Assembly (NCBI GenBank): GCA_008711295.1
Contig: VUYV01000089.1
Span: 2,162,945-2,226,944 of the forward strand
DNA length: 64,000 nt
Direction of reading: 5' to 3'
Source of the DNA: Anarhynchus alexandrinus
Lineage: Eukaryota > Chordata > Aves > Charadriiformes > Charadriidae
Under the pieces are notes generated by a model. That model did not search any database. It saw only the letters and a list, made by a program, of their open reading frames with translations, and was not told the DNA's origin. This document shows positions 1 to 11,705 of the stretch, in pieces. Position 1 is the stretch's first letter; each line of letters opens with the position of its first letter. The position numbers and the translations under genes are program-made.

Positions 1-1289
1 ATTTTCTAAAAGACCTTTTTTTGAAGACTGTACTTTTAGAAATGACATAGCAGGTAACTCTAGTATTTTGCTGACATCAAGATATTATTCTCAGAAATAA
101 TACCTTTTTAAAGTGCTACTTGCAGAGTGAGGCAGTGACAGGGCACTCCTCTAGATTTCAAGGTTTAACAGGTTAAGAGAATGGTTAGCAGATAGGAAGT
201 GGCACTAAATCACCTTAATACTGTACTGACTTAGTCAGTTTTAGCAGAGTAAGAAGCTACAAATAGCACTTGTACACATACACCTTAAAAGTTCAAGAGC
301 TACATGAAATAAGTTTGGTGACCTCGATCCAATTGCCAGAGCCAAGTGTCCACACCGATAAAACCATGGTCTCAGCTGAGACTAATTAGCACACTAGCAG
401 ACAATGTCAGTGCACTTGTCAATTACCGAATGGTCAAAAAGCTAGACCTCTTCTGTCTCTTTTCAGAAACGTGCCATGGGATGAGAAATTTTTACTGCTG
501 TTCCTCGTGTTGAACCTGGTTTTTGGACTAAGCAGAAGAATGAGGTCTTCAGAGATATGAATCAAGCATTTTTCTGGGAAATTAGATCTTTATAAGTAAT
601 TAAGCATATCTCTTACTGAGTCCAGTAAGAGATAACTATTTTAAATGGAGTTATTTTCATAATAAGCAGAATAGTATGTTTTTGCTTCTGAATTCCCACA
701 TCACTCTCAGAAGGAAAAACCTGCTTCTTTAATATACGCATTTTCATTTTGCCTTTCTTAATACAAATCTAATTATCCTCTGCCTTTCAACATTTTACTC
801 ACTTTATCTGTGAGACTATCCAAACAAATACATTAAATGATGGCACTTAATAAAACCTTTGTCCACACTGTTTGCTTATGAAATCATAAATATTTTCTGG
901 ACAAAATTAGCAATAGCAGAAGCCTTTTCAAGCACACACTTGATAATATTGAACAATTCAAGAAATGTATTAGGATGTAACATTTTATCTACAAACGTAT
1001 TTATTATTTGCTCCCTTAGAGCACCCTCTGTAACATGATGCTTAAGAGGAATGGTCAGATGTCAAGTCTTCAAAAGTGTTTGGACTGTAAGGTTCTCAGA
1101 GCAGGTAAACAGAGACTACTTCTATTTTACCAAATAGTGCAGAACAGAAGGGCCCTGAGCAGTACTAAACCTAACCAGCCTCACCTGGGACCTCCACCCA
1201 CACCAGTGAACCTAGGAGCTCTATTTAAGCTTAGCCTGGGGCCTTTACTTTTGCACCTGAGCAACATTGAGGGAGTGCTGCTCTTGGGG
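1..1289. other. AT-rich DNA, no gene seen
   Basis: I see no exon with convincing splice sites and no recognisable repeat here. The stretch at about 1140-1290 is richer in G and C and could be an old repeat that I cannot name; it runs directly into the CR1 remnant that follows. Confidence 0.4.
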
Positions 1290-1888
1290 CTGGAAGTAAG
1301 TTGAGCATGAGCCAACAGCCTGCCCTGCCAGCAGAGATGGCCAGCAGTATCCTGGGCTATTATATACAGAGACACAGACAGTAGATTTAGGGATGTGAGT
1401 ATGCCTTCTATTTGCTGCTCATTAGTTCATATCTAGGTGCTGTGTCCAGTTTGGGCCATCCAGTATGACAAAGGCATCTATAAACTGAAGCAAGGTAAGG
1501 GTAAGCACATCAAGTAAATCAATGCTGGAGCACTTGTCATGTGAGGAGAGGCTGAGGGAGCTGGGCTTCTTCATCTTGGAGAAGAGATGGCTGCAGGGAG
1601 GTGTTGGGACAAAAAGAGCAAGTATAAATTGAAACAAGATGCTTAAGGCCAGATATAAGAATAAGCTTTTTCCTTATAAAGACAGTCAAACATGGGAGTA
1701 GGTTTCTCAGTGAGGTTTTGTGGACTCCACCCCTAGAGGTTTTCAAGACCTGCTTAGAGAAAGTCCTATGCAGCCTGGTCTGACCCCAGAGCTGGCCCTA
1801 CTGGTTTGGGCAGGAGGTTTGACTACAGACCTACTAAAGTTCCTTTTCACCTGAATGACTCTGATGCTATGACTGTAAGGTAGGAATG
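1290..1888 (+). mobile_element. CR1 LINE, decayed 3' part
   Basis: Plus-strand remnant of the C-terminal end of the CR1 reverse-transcriptase ORF and its 3' tail. Recognisable stretches in order are the 'gagcatgagccaacag' segment near 1303, 'tgtgtccagtttgggcc' near 1442, 'gaggagaggctgaggga' near 1541, 'ttcaagacctgcttaga' near 1741, and a degraded 'gactctgatgctatgac' end near 1856. Many substitutions and small deletions break all frames, so this is an old copy. Confidence 0.8.
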
Positions 1889-2569
1889 GCTAGGACATTA
1901 ACTTCAAAAATACACCACTAATGCTACAAAGTTAATGTCAATGTATTCAAGCTGTTACAGTGACTGTGTTGTACTGGCACTGTATTAGTGCCATTCCTGA
2001 CTACTTTCTCTTTGTTTTAGAAAAGGATTCCTACCCTTGAGAACAAACAATCCCGAGAGAGAAGCAAACCATACAGATTGCCTAATTCCTGAGTTTCCAT
2101 CCACTAATCATATCTCCTTTTGCTAAGATGAGCTTCTGATCTGAGGAAATGAGAAAAGAGCTAACCTTAGCAGGTAATTCTACATTTCAGTGTTTCTGCA
2201 GGATCTGTATGTGTTTGCTCTGTTATACCTAAAATCTCATTATGGGTGAAAGGGAACATCTCATATTCACAGAGCTAAGGGCATATTAGTACAATTAATG
2301 CTGAAATGCTCTAATAGTCCAAATTATGGAAGTAAAACAGAAAAGCCTTATTAATAAAACATTAAAATTGTTATCTGAGTAAGCATTTCTAGTATCTGCT
2401 CCTTTTCTCTGGAGTTATGCTCACCCTTTCAAGGTTCCATTGTGTCCCAAGGTTGACGGTTTCAGTCTTCTTGAAGAAGACTGAGGACATTTATGATGAG
2501 CTATGAGTAACCTGTAGTCTTCACTGGGAGGAGTATGGTGTTGATGGTAGGATATTTTTTCTCATAAAT
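1889..2569. other. AT-rich DNA, nothing assigned
   Basis: No gene or recognised repeat. A perfect 21-bp palindrome (centre at 2473) lies at 2463-2483. Confidence 0.4.
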
Positions 2570-2890
2570 CCTGGGGTCCCCTTGGCTTTCTTTTAATACA
2601 TTTGCCCTTCCCCCTGCTCCCAGGGGAGGGGTGAAAGCTGTCCCACAGCCTATCAATATCCTGGGGGCTGTTTGTTCCTCGCAGGGACTGCCTGGATCTG
2701 TCAGCCCCTTCCCTGGTGGCACTCACAGAGCCGGAGATCAGACAGGCTGGGCCACGGGGTACCAGGTAAACCCAGCTCAGGCCAAGGACAGCCTGGCCAC
2801 CCCTGGGACCTGGCACAGACTGATGCCTGCCCCCAGCAGTGGGAAAGCCATATTTACCAGGCTAGGGCTCACCTGTGTTCTCTGTAGAAA
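2570..2890. other. GC-rich block of unknown origin
   Basis: About 320 bases clearly richer in G and C than the flanks. Two overlapping plus-strand frames (2631-2894 and 2672-2887) and a minus-strand frame (2562-2816) are open, as expected when AT-rich stop codons are scarce. Inside it, 2685-2765 is framed by an AG acceptor after a pyrimidine run and by a CAG/GTAAAC donor; it is 81 bases long and open in the 2631 frame. It could be an exon, an old LTR or chance. Confidence 0.35.
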
Positions 2891-5800
2891 ATAACATGGA
2901 TTATAGGCCCTGATATGGTATGTATTTGCTAGTAAATAAGGTAGCTGAAAACTGCTTAAAATTTATGTACTAAAATGAACATTTTGTTTCTCTTCAGATG
3001 CGAATTCTTGTACTATGTTCACCTATTAGTAATGTGAAGAGGAGACTTTGGTGCCATGCAGGTGGAAGACGAGAGAATGAATACTCTATCAGGTGAAGTT
3101 TCTAATAAGTACCTATTTTAATTATGTGGAAAGGGAAAGCAGATACGTTATTTGAAATGTCATAGAGAACACCAAAATTGTTTAGGTCTCGTTGAGTCAG
3201 ATTTCAGAACCTTTTCCCTAAAGAAGAGACAAATAAGGTGGAGAACAGTATTGAAAGCTTTTCAGTACATAGATTATATGTGAACTGAGGTTGAGAATGT
3301 ACTCACCTGAAAATTGTTCAAAGCCATACGTACTAGGGAGGTGTAAAGGTGACAATATTTCTGTCCGTAGACCATGGATCTTTCTTATTGTATAGTGACC
3401 GCAATGCTGACCTGCCAGAATTCTTTCTCCTGCTGGAGGCTATTAAAGCTCCATGATAGATTAGTCATAAACTTTGAGAGCAGAGGTGGGGATCATGCCC
3501 ATGCTGGTAAATTAAGTGTGGATTTGTGATCTGGACTGTTTCCTCAGTGGATGATTGAACACAGAATCAAAGAAGAGATGAAAGTTAGTGTTTTACCCTC
3601 TGAGCCACCCTGCTTCTTCATTTCTTTTATTATTTTCCCAATATTCTGTTCATCAGCTGCTATTTTGCAAAATTCAGGCATGGATGAACATTTTGAACCA
3701 TGTTACGTTAATTAAATTTCAACTTCTGAAGTATTAACTAACCAAGTACCTTCTGTGAGTCACTGATTCTTAACTGAACTTGATTTTCAGCATTAGATTT
3801 TTACCTAATTGCATTTGTTTGACAATGTATGAGAAGCAAACTTGCAGAATAAAACATACAGGAATGTCTTTTAAAGTTAACCCCGATAGGTTTTAGTGCA
3901 ATACTTTTTTTTTTTTTTTTAATAACCCAGTAAGAATCTTGTCAAAAGGCAGGCCAAAAGAGCATTTCTTTTCATTGTCATGGTTTATGAAAGCAGCTTT
4001 AATAATGGATGAGCTCTCTCCAGACAAAAAGGTGGAGTTAAAACAACCTAATTTTAAAGAGAAATATCTTTGGTACATGTGAGAATGACACGAGTGAAAT
4101 GCTTTCATATCAAGTAAAGACGGTCAGTGGATAAGTCTGCAGACGTTTTGAATTAACTTGAATAACAACAATTTAAATATATTTTTCTTAAAGATTATCA
4201 GGTTTGTTAGATTAATTGACTAAGTACTATAGCTATTTGGAGAGCTTTTAAAATGTGTATCTTTGACCTATAGACATTAATGAGCTCGTTATAGATAACA
4301 CAGCTATCCTTGGGCATCTGTCTAAGCAGGTTAAATTGTGTGATCATTTGTTGCCACCAAATCCTCTGAGCTTGTGTCTAGAAAATGTTCTTACCTGTTC
4401 TCTTTATTAACTAACATGGAAAAAAGTGTCTTTATTTGCAACTGAATAGGGATACATTTCTCAGTCAAGCAGATGAAAAGATTCTGATCTTCCGTATTTT
4501 CATTCATAGATCAGAAATGATTTGTTCAAGCTTCCCCTTAGATTTCCTCAAGTCTTGTCCACAGTGGCCCAGCCATCCTCCCACTGGGTAAGCTTGAATC
4601 AGGACCAGAGTAACATTCACAGACCGCTGTTGCCGCTAACCTTTCTTTATCAAGACTTCAAGCACTCTTTTAGATGTGCACAGTTTCAGCAGAGAAGTAG
4701 CTCTTTCTGGTTTCTTGTGTTATAATAGATTGAACCTCAACAAAGAATCAGGGGTAAGGGTTCAGTTTCAAATTTTGTCACAGTTTTCTAGCTGAATTTG
4801 AGGAGGTCACTCCTTCATTCTGTTTCTGTTTTCCTATCTGAAAAAAGGAGGAAAAAAAAAAAAGATTTGCCACTTTGTAAGGTTCTTTGAAATGTATAAA
4901 TGATAAATCTCTATAAAGCTAGGTATTACTACTGTCTCTTGTAATTATTCTACTGAAAAATGACTCAGTAAATCACTTGATTCGGGATATACTTATCTAT
5001 AATCTATCTAGGTTTGTATTCAAAATTGGGGAATCTTTGTTGTTTTTTGTTTTGTTTTTAATGAAATTAAAGAAAAAGAAGACATTTTTTTTCCTTGAAG
5101 AAACAGAAATTAACATTTTTAACCAGAATAAATTCAGTATTGTAACAAAGCTGCTGGTTATGTGTCAGGCTCTGTCATTTACTAATGATAGCTGTAGTGC
5201 TTGTCACTGAAAGGTTCAAGCAAAGTGACTCCACTCTGAAACTTTCTTTTGAATTGCTTGAACAACTGACATCCACAGGTAATCTACATATAGGCAAGCA
5301 TTTTTATGTTGTCTTTCACAAAGTGTGTATATTTACAAAAGATTTATGCTAACATCACTTAAAATGTCATAACATTCTTTTTTTCTTAGTCATCTAAGAG
5401 GTTTATTACCCGTTTATAGGTTTACAATGACATAAAAGCACTTAAAAGCTACCAAGAAGTGTCTTGTCTCATTTGGTCTGAGCTTGCATACTATTATTTT
5501 TTTTCCTGCAGTTTGCTGGCTTTTAAGAAATGTTCACGATTTTTCATTTAAACATTTAACACACAGCCTCTTACTTTTAAATGGTTCTACTGACAGATGA
5601 TTTGTTTCTAAAACCAGATGTTCCAAAATTACCCCACCTAAAATCTACTGAAGGTAACTGATAATCTAACATCAATGCAAAAATCAACTTTAATCTTGGT
5701 GATAGATATTTTGTGCTTTTAAAAACAGATACATAAAATAATTGTTTCTTTTTCTGAAATTTGTGCTGTCGTGAATTCACCATCAGGGAAAAAATACCTT

Positions 5801-8800
5801 AGCAAATATGCAAAAGTGTATTATCTTTGCCATTCACTTATTGTAAGGGATGTTATTCAATTTGCATATGAATCTATCCATATAATATTACAATTTATTT
5901 TCATTCACCTGAGGTTTTGAAGTGAGATACATTGGATGGAGCCAAACTAATTTCATTATTTTACCAAACCCGCTGGCTTCAATAACTGTTATTCCTTTCT
6001 TAAAAAAAGACTGAAAATCTTAATTATATTTAATCTATAAATAATTATTGAGTTGTCCTTGAATAAATATCATATGATGTTTGATAGAATTTAAATAACT
6101 ATTAAAATATTTCCAGCATTTTCTTTACAGTAACCTAAACCTGACAGGTCTTCAGAAAAGGTTCATTTAAAATGGCTGTAATATTTTAATTACAGTATTT
6201 TTAACAAATTGTTAGATGTTTTGCTTTCCCTTTTATTTCTTAGAAATCTCTCTTTAGCCCTTCTTTGTGTGCTGCAGCTCAACAGCTAAAGTTCATGGGT
6301 TTGAATATTATACACAAATAGACATACGTTTAATGCATATATATAAACTTAATATGTATTAAATCCAATTGTCTTTTCTCATAAACAAAGTTCTGTGACA
6401 TATCGTGGTATATAAGGCCATAGGCTTTTGTGTTGAGGAAAGCATCGGAATGTGCTCTGTCGAGATAAGTCACGTAGCTCACAGGTTGTCCAAATCCAAC
6501 AGTGTACAAGAAGGAGGTAATAAAGGCAGGAAAGAGCTGGGTAATTAATAATTAATCAAAATGATAACATGAAAGGAAAACCAACATACCTTGATTAATC
6601 AACTTCTCATCCCTCATCCAGTTGCTAAAAATACAGGAAACAACAGACTACATGCCTACTATGGTGAATTCATAGCTAAAGGACTCTGACATACATTTGA
6701 CTGCATACTTCACTTATTTGGGGTTTTTTAAACACAATAAATAGTTTAGCAAGTAACTGCACCTAAAACAAATCTATCTAGCTGCCTGGTTAGGCCTAGT
6801 ATTTAAAGATCTCGTTTTATAGTATTTTATCCTCTGGTCTATAGCCACATGTATTATTAACACATTCCTACTCTTTTTTAGTATAAAGCTTTAAAATCCA
6901 TTTGACACTGGCTGGGGGTGGGGGTGTTAAAGTATCATTTTGTGGTCTCTTTAGTCCCTCTGAAAAATTCATTTCAGAAGCATGAAAACAGATATTGCAA
7001 CTTGAATCTTAATTGTCTTCTATACATTGTGAAATTAAAACAAACCATTTATTACCTCCAGAAACAAACATTTTCATTCTAAATTAATCAAATGGAATTT
7101 CTTAGTAATTTCAGATATCTCTTTCCTATTTGAAAATCAAGCTGAAAAAGCTGTCTAAATCAACTAATCTCATAAATGGTTTCAATATTTCTGTTAAAAG
7201 ACAAACACAAATAGACATGACTTTTGCCATAACTCCTAATATTGCTGTTCTTCCTCTCAAAACCCACTCTTGATGAGTGAAGCTTTCATTCAGCTTCTCT
7301 TGCATTGTTTCAGAAATTAATCTCCAATCTTGCAATATCCACTGAAAGGGCAGGCTTATTAATTTTGATGAGACCCGCTCCCCAGCCCCTAATGTTTGAG
7401 TCTTGCTGAACAGAGCACAATGCAGAACAGACAGCTTAGACTCTATTAGTTAGATACACAGAGAAAATTAAATGTTCCTTTAAGAACTGTGGTTTTGTTT
7501 GGGCTTGGGATTTTGTACGTTGCCTAATGAAGCTCACACAAAAGACAGTTGTCCTACAGTTGATCCTCTTCTCTCCTTCTAGCTGACCCTACTTATCTTT
7601 CTTATTTTTTCCCTCTTCCCAAAGCAGCAGTTTCAACAAGAATTACAAAAACTTTTAGCTGTTTGGAAAAGAAAATATGTCCATTCATCTGTATTAAGAT
7701 GATAGAAATCTGATGGTAATAAATACCATGAAGTTAAGATATTTTTACAGTGGAATGCTAACTAGCTCTGAATTAATATAAGTTTTTTTTCTTACTAAAT
7801 TGTTTGAATGTTCCCTTTCAATAAGGTCACACAGTAATTTGTAGAGCTTTAGCTAAGCTTTGAATTTTGTCAGTGGGTCAATAGAGTTGTAGTTGCACAA
7901 TTTTGATTGTTTTTTTTCTTTTCAAAGACTATACTACTACAGCACACATTTTCTTTTAAAATAAAAAAAACCACTTAATTTACAGTTTTCAGATAATTTA
8001 GGTTGCAAGTTATCTTTCAAATACCAAAACATAGTATCAGTTCACTCTATAATGCAATATCTGCAAGATATTGCAAGATTGATTAGATACGGTGACTTAC
8101 CATGGTGAGTCACTGGCATTAGCATGAAGAGAGACACAATTCGGTGAGAGCATACATACTTACTTTGCAAAAAAATTATGTTAAAAAAATAATGATGAAA
8201 TTAGAAACTTTCAAGAGCACTAAAAATAAAGATTACAGCAGAGAAATAATTCATATTTTGAAGACTGCTTAGCCACCCGCACAGACATGTTGCCTTTTTC
8301 TGCTTGTGTAATGCAGAGATCTTAGAGCACCATGTACATTATATAATTGGTGTGTGCTACCAAATCTACTACTAGCAAGGTCAGCACCTCCATATTAAAT
8401 TGGTGTTAACAGAATTTGACAGTGCTTAAACAGTACTACTCAGATGTTCAACATCATAAAAAGCACAACTAAACATGATCAGGACATCTTCACCTCAATT
8501 AGTTGTTATTGCTAAATATATACATATGTATATATGTAATCTACATATATTCTTTTGCCAAACCTGAAACTGCTTTACAGAAAAAATAAGTTTTCTGGTA
8601 AGCTATTAATTAAAAATATTTTGAAGCTGTGAAATATTTCTGCATATCATGTTTTAAATTTCTTTCACTCCTAAATGTAGGGTGATTACAGTACTTTTTA
8701 AACGATTAAGTGGTTGGTAAAGTTTTTGCCAGCTGCCCATTTTCAGTTTTCTAAATAAAAAAATTAGATTTTCTGCTATTGTACATTCATAGGAGAATAT

Positions 8801-9228
8801 AGAAGAACATTAATAAGTATTAATGTACGTGCACACCCCTATATTTAAACAGATTTTTAAATGGATATAAACCACTTTTTCACTCTTTTGTAAACACAAA
8901 TCAGAGGTTATAGAGCTTCCCCCTGCTTCTGAAAAAGAGACATTTTTTTCATAAATAAATTCACTTACATGGTCTAATCCTGACATTTGGTATTACTTGT
9001 ACATCTTGGTAGGTAGCTTAATTATAAATCAGAGTAAGAACATAGAAATAACATTCTCAAGGGATTATTACTATAATTCCCTAATAATATTGCTTTGCAG
9101 TTTCCAACTGATAAATTACATTAATACTTCAAAAGAATCATTGATTACGGAAAGAGTACATGGGTTTCTTTTTTGGTAAAGTGCTGAATCTCTGTGTGTG
9201 AGCTAAAACCACAGTAGCACAGCAAATT
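2891..9228. other. AT-rich DNA, no gene seen
   Basis: Over 6 kb without a recognisable exon, RNA gene or interspersed repeat. It contains simple A and T runs (for example the T run at about 3905-3920) and TA-rich patches such as 8515-8550. The open frames are short and show no protein-like composition. Confidence 0.4.
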
Positions 9229-9293
9229 AGAATCATAGAATGGTTTAGGTTGGAAGGGACCTTGAAGATCATCGAGTTCCAACCCCCCTGCCA
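9229..9293 (-). mobile_element. CR1 LINE, extreme 3' end scrap
   Basis: About 65 bases of the bird CR1 3' end in reverse orientation: 'gaatcatagaatggtttagg' followed by 'ttggaagggaccttgaag' and 'tccaacccccctgcca'. The match is close to the usual consensus, so this is a relatively young and strongly 5'-truncated copy. Confidence 0.85.
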
Positions 9294-11016
9294 TTTAATT
9301 ATTATCAAAGTGATATTTTCTTGCAGCAGGCCAGTTGTGTTCTATATTGATTGCAAAACTAGTTTCAAGCATCCTAGTCTTGAAGTCAAGTCATTCTCAA
9401 TTTTTAAATTCTCATTAAATGAACAAGTTTCCCTGAAGAAACAAGGATAAAGCACACACACACACACACACACTATGGCTTATTCTTAGGAGCAAGTGTC
9501 AAGTCACCCAAATGGCATAAAACCTGCCACATAAGATGATCTAGAGAGTCAAAAATATTAAGTGCTAAATCTAAAAAAAAAGAAATATTATTTGTCTCGA
9601 TTACTGTTTAAGGTAACTTTCCCCTTCTGCTGTCATGCTTTTAAAGGCTTCTTCAAGTGGTGAAAAGCTCATATAAGGTCTAGGATTTTTTGTTAGAATG
9701 GCTCACCAAAGCGCAAGAGATAGCCTTGTACCAATATAAGAAATAAAGATTAAAAGTCATAGCGGAATTGAAAAGGAGTCTATTTCCAGATTAGAAGAGT
9801 CTTGATGGAAGAAAATAGAACAACAATCCAGTCAAAGTCATTACATGTTTAACCGATTACCATTATTTATAATTTAGGCCCTAGTTTGGATTTCGGCATT
9901 ATGGCTGCCTGTAATGTAGATATTAGAAGTGGTAATCGGCACTGGTCCATTCTAACATGCCTTCAGAGGGCTTCAAATTTCTTTCTAATTTGAAATATAT
10001 CATCAAATATCTAAAATGAGAGATATCACCTTTCTCTACGAAATGCTTCATAATGCGTCATTTTTAAAAAATCAAAAAAAAGGAAGAAAAATAATTAAGT
10101 GAAAAATCATAATAATAAATGACCTGTATTGAAACCTGCTTTATGTGTATAATACATTTTATAGATAACTACCTATTGCACTTATATTTTGCATATATTT
10201 GTATTTTATATTTATAGTTTATGTTAAAATTGTTCCCTCCATCCTTTCCTTTTCATCAAGTCAAATAAGCAATCAGTATCATTAGGTCGACTCCAATAAT
10301 GATGTCATTTACAGGTTCCAGCATGAATCAGGAGTCTTGCATAGTTGCAGATATGAAAGTGTCTCTCATTCAGTAAAAATTTTCTCCAGCTGTGGAGTCC
10401 TACAACCTGCGGTACATTTTCTATGAAACAGGGAGAAAGATCTCTCATGCAAAAATTTTGGTTAAAACTCTCCCAGGTGCCAAGGACTTTCTGTTGACCT
10501 TTGTAGGCCAGGTCCCTTGGGTCCTGAGTTGGTTCAATTCTGCTTCTGCAGAGCAGCATTTTCTTACTCTCATTTTCATCTTTTGTAACTTACTTATTCT
10601 CTACATTCCCTGTAGAAAAGTTAATCTCGCCTCAGCAGGAGGCCTTATAAATACAGCTGACGTCTCTTCTCATCAGGAGGTTGCAGGTCCCAAGCCAGTC
10701 TGACCTGTCTATCTATATGCCAATGGGCTACAAATAATTTCTTGAATAAAATACCATGGTAGTTCCCTTTTAAAGTTGGAAAGATGCACTGCTTATTCCT
10801 ATTCATTCTTTCTTCTGACATATAACTTAAAAAAGGGAGAAAATAAGAATAAATTATGGTATGGAAATTAGGGTACGGAATCCCTAGGAAAACAGATGGT
10901 AGATGCAAGGTCCAGTATTCCAGTACATAGAAATATGGTGCATCTAAAATCGTATAAAATTACTGTAGTGTATATTAGACATTTGCAAATATTTTCAACC
11001 TGCAGGTAAAGGCATC
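9294..11016. other. Unassigned DNA with a (CA)10 microsatellite
   Basis: A perfect CA dinucleotide repeat of ten units lies at 9453-9473. The stretch 10300-10720 is richer in G and C and carries open frames on both strands (plus 10392-10703, minus 10305-10559) and a TATAAATA sequence near 10646, but I recognise neither a protein nor a repeat. Confidence 0.4.
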
Positions 11017-11705
11017 TGTCCTGGTTTGAGGTAAAACAGAACCAGTTTTGTTCAGTAACTTTGCTTCTTAGCTGGGCCTCTTTTAACTACTGAAATTAAC
11101 AGCATATTTTGTGGACACTGTTCACTCTCAGAGTGATAAGACCAATGTTTACAGCTGATGCCCAGGCATGGTATGCAGGGAGGCTCCTGCTTATACTTAT
11201 TGCCATAACACCCAAGGCCAGATAACTTTGTTATTTGCCCTGTTGGAGAGTCGGAAGAGGAAAAGCGTAGAGTGGTCCCACCTGCGGGGAGGAGCGGACA
11301 AGACATGTGACCCAAAACTGACCAAAAGGGTATTCCATCCCATCTGCCTCATGCTCAATATAAAAGCTGAGGGATCAAAGGGTCAGCCCTCCTTCTTCAA
11401 TGGCCGATGTCTGAGGAGGACTCTGTCTGTTCATCTGCCTTTGATCCTGATCCAGAATCCAGTTCCCGTCCGCCACTGAGTCCAGCCTGGGACTTCTCCA
11501 GTGCCAGCCAGTGACATGATTATCATCCTGGGAGCTTGATAAGGTTTTATATATATTTCATTGTTTTCTTTTTATTTTATTATTAATATTTCATCAAACT
11601 AGTTTAGTACCTTCTAAACTCGTCTCTTTTTCCCTCCTCTGCCTCTCTCTTTGAAGACAATTGAGGGGGAGCATCTGTCGGTCCCATCTAGGGTACCCCA
11701 CATCC
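11017..11705 (+). mobile_element. Solo LTR, type A, first copy
   Basis: Starts TGTCCTGGTTTGAGG and is alignable along nearly its whole length with the LTR at 45958-46668. Shared landmarks are 'aaaagcgtagag', 'ggtattccatcccatctg', 'cactgagtccag' and 'tattattaatatttcatcaaa'. A TATAAAAG box lies at 11359-11366, so the transcription sense is plus. Similarity fades after about 11680; the expected end (AAACCACGACA) is not present, so the 3' terminus is damaged or divergent and no target duplication can be shown. No internal retroviral genes are adjacent. Confidence 0.8.

Noticed and set aside
10305..10703. Overlapping open frames on both strands near a TATAAATA sequence
   Set aside because: Both could be chance in a locally GC-richer stretch; no LTR ends, protein domain or splice sites could be shown.
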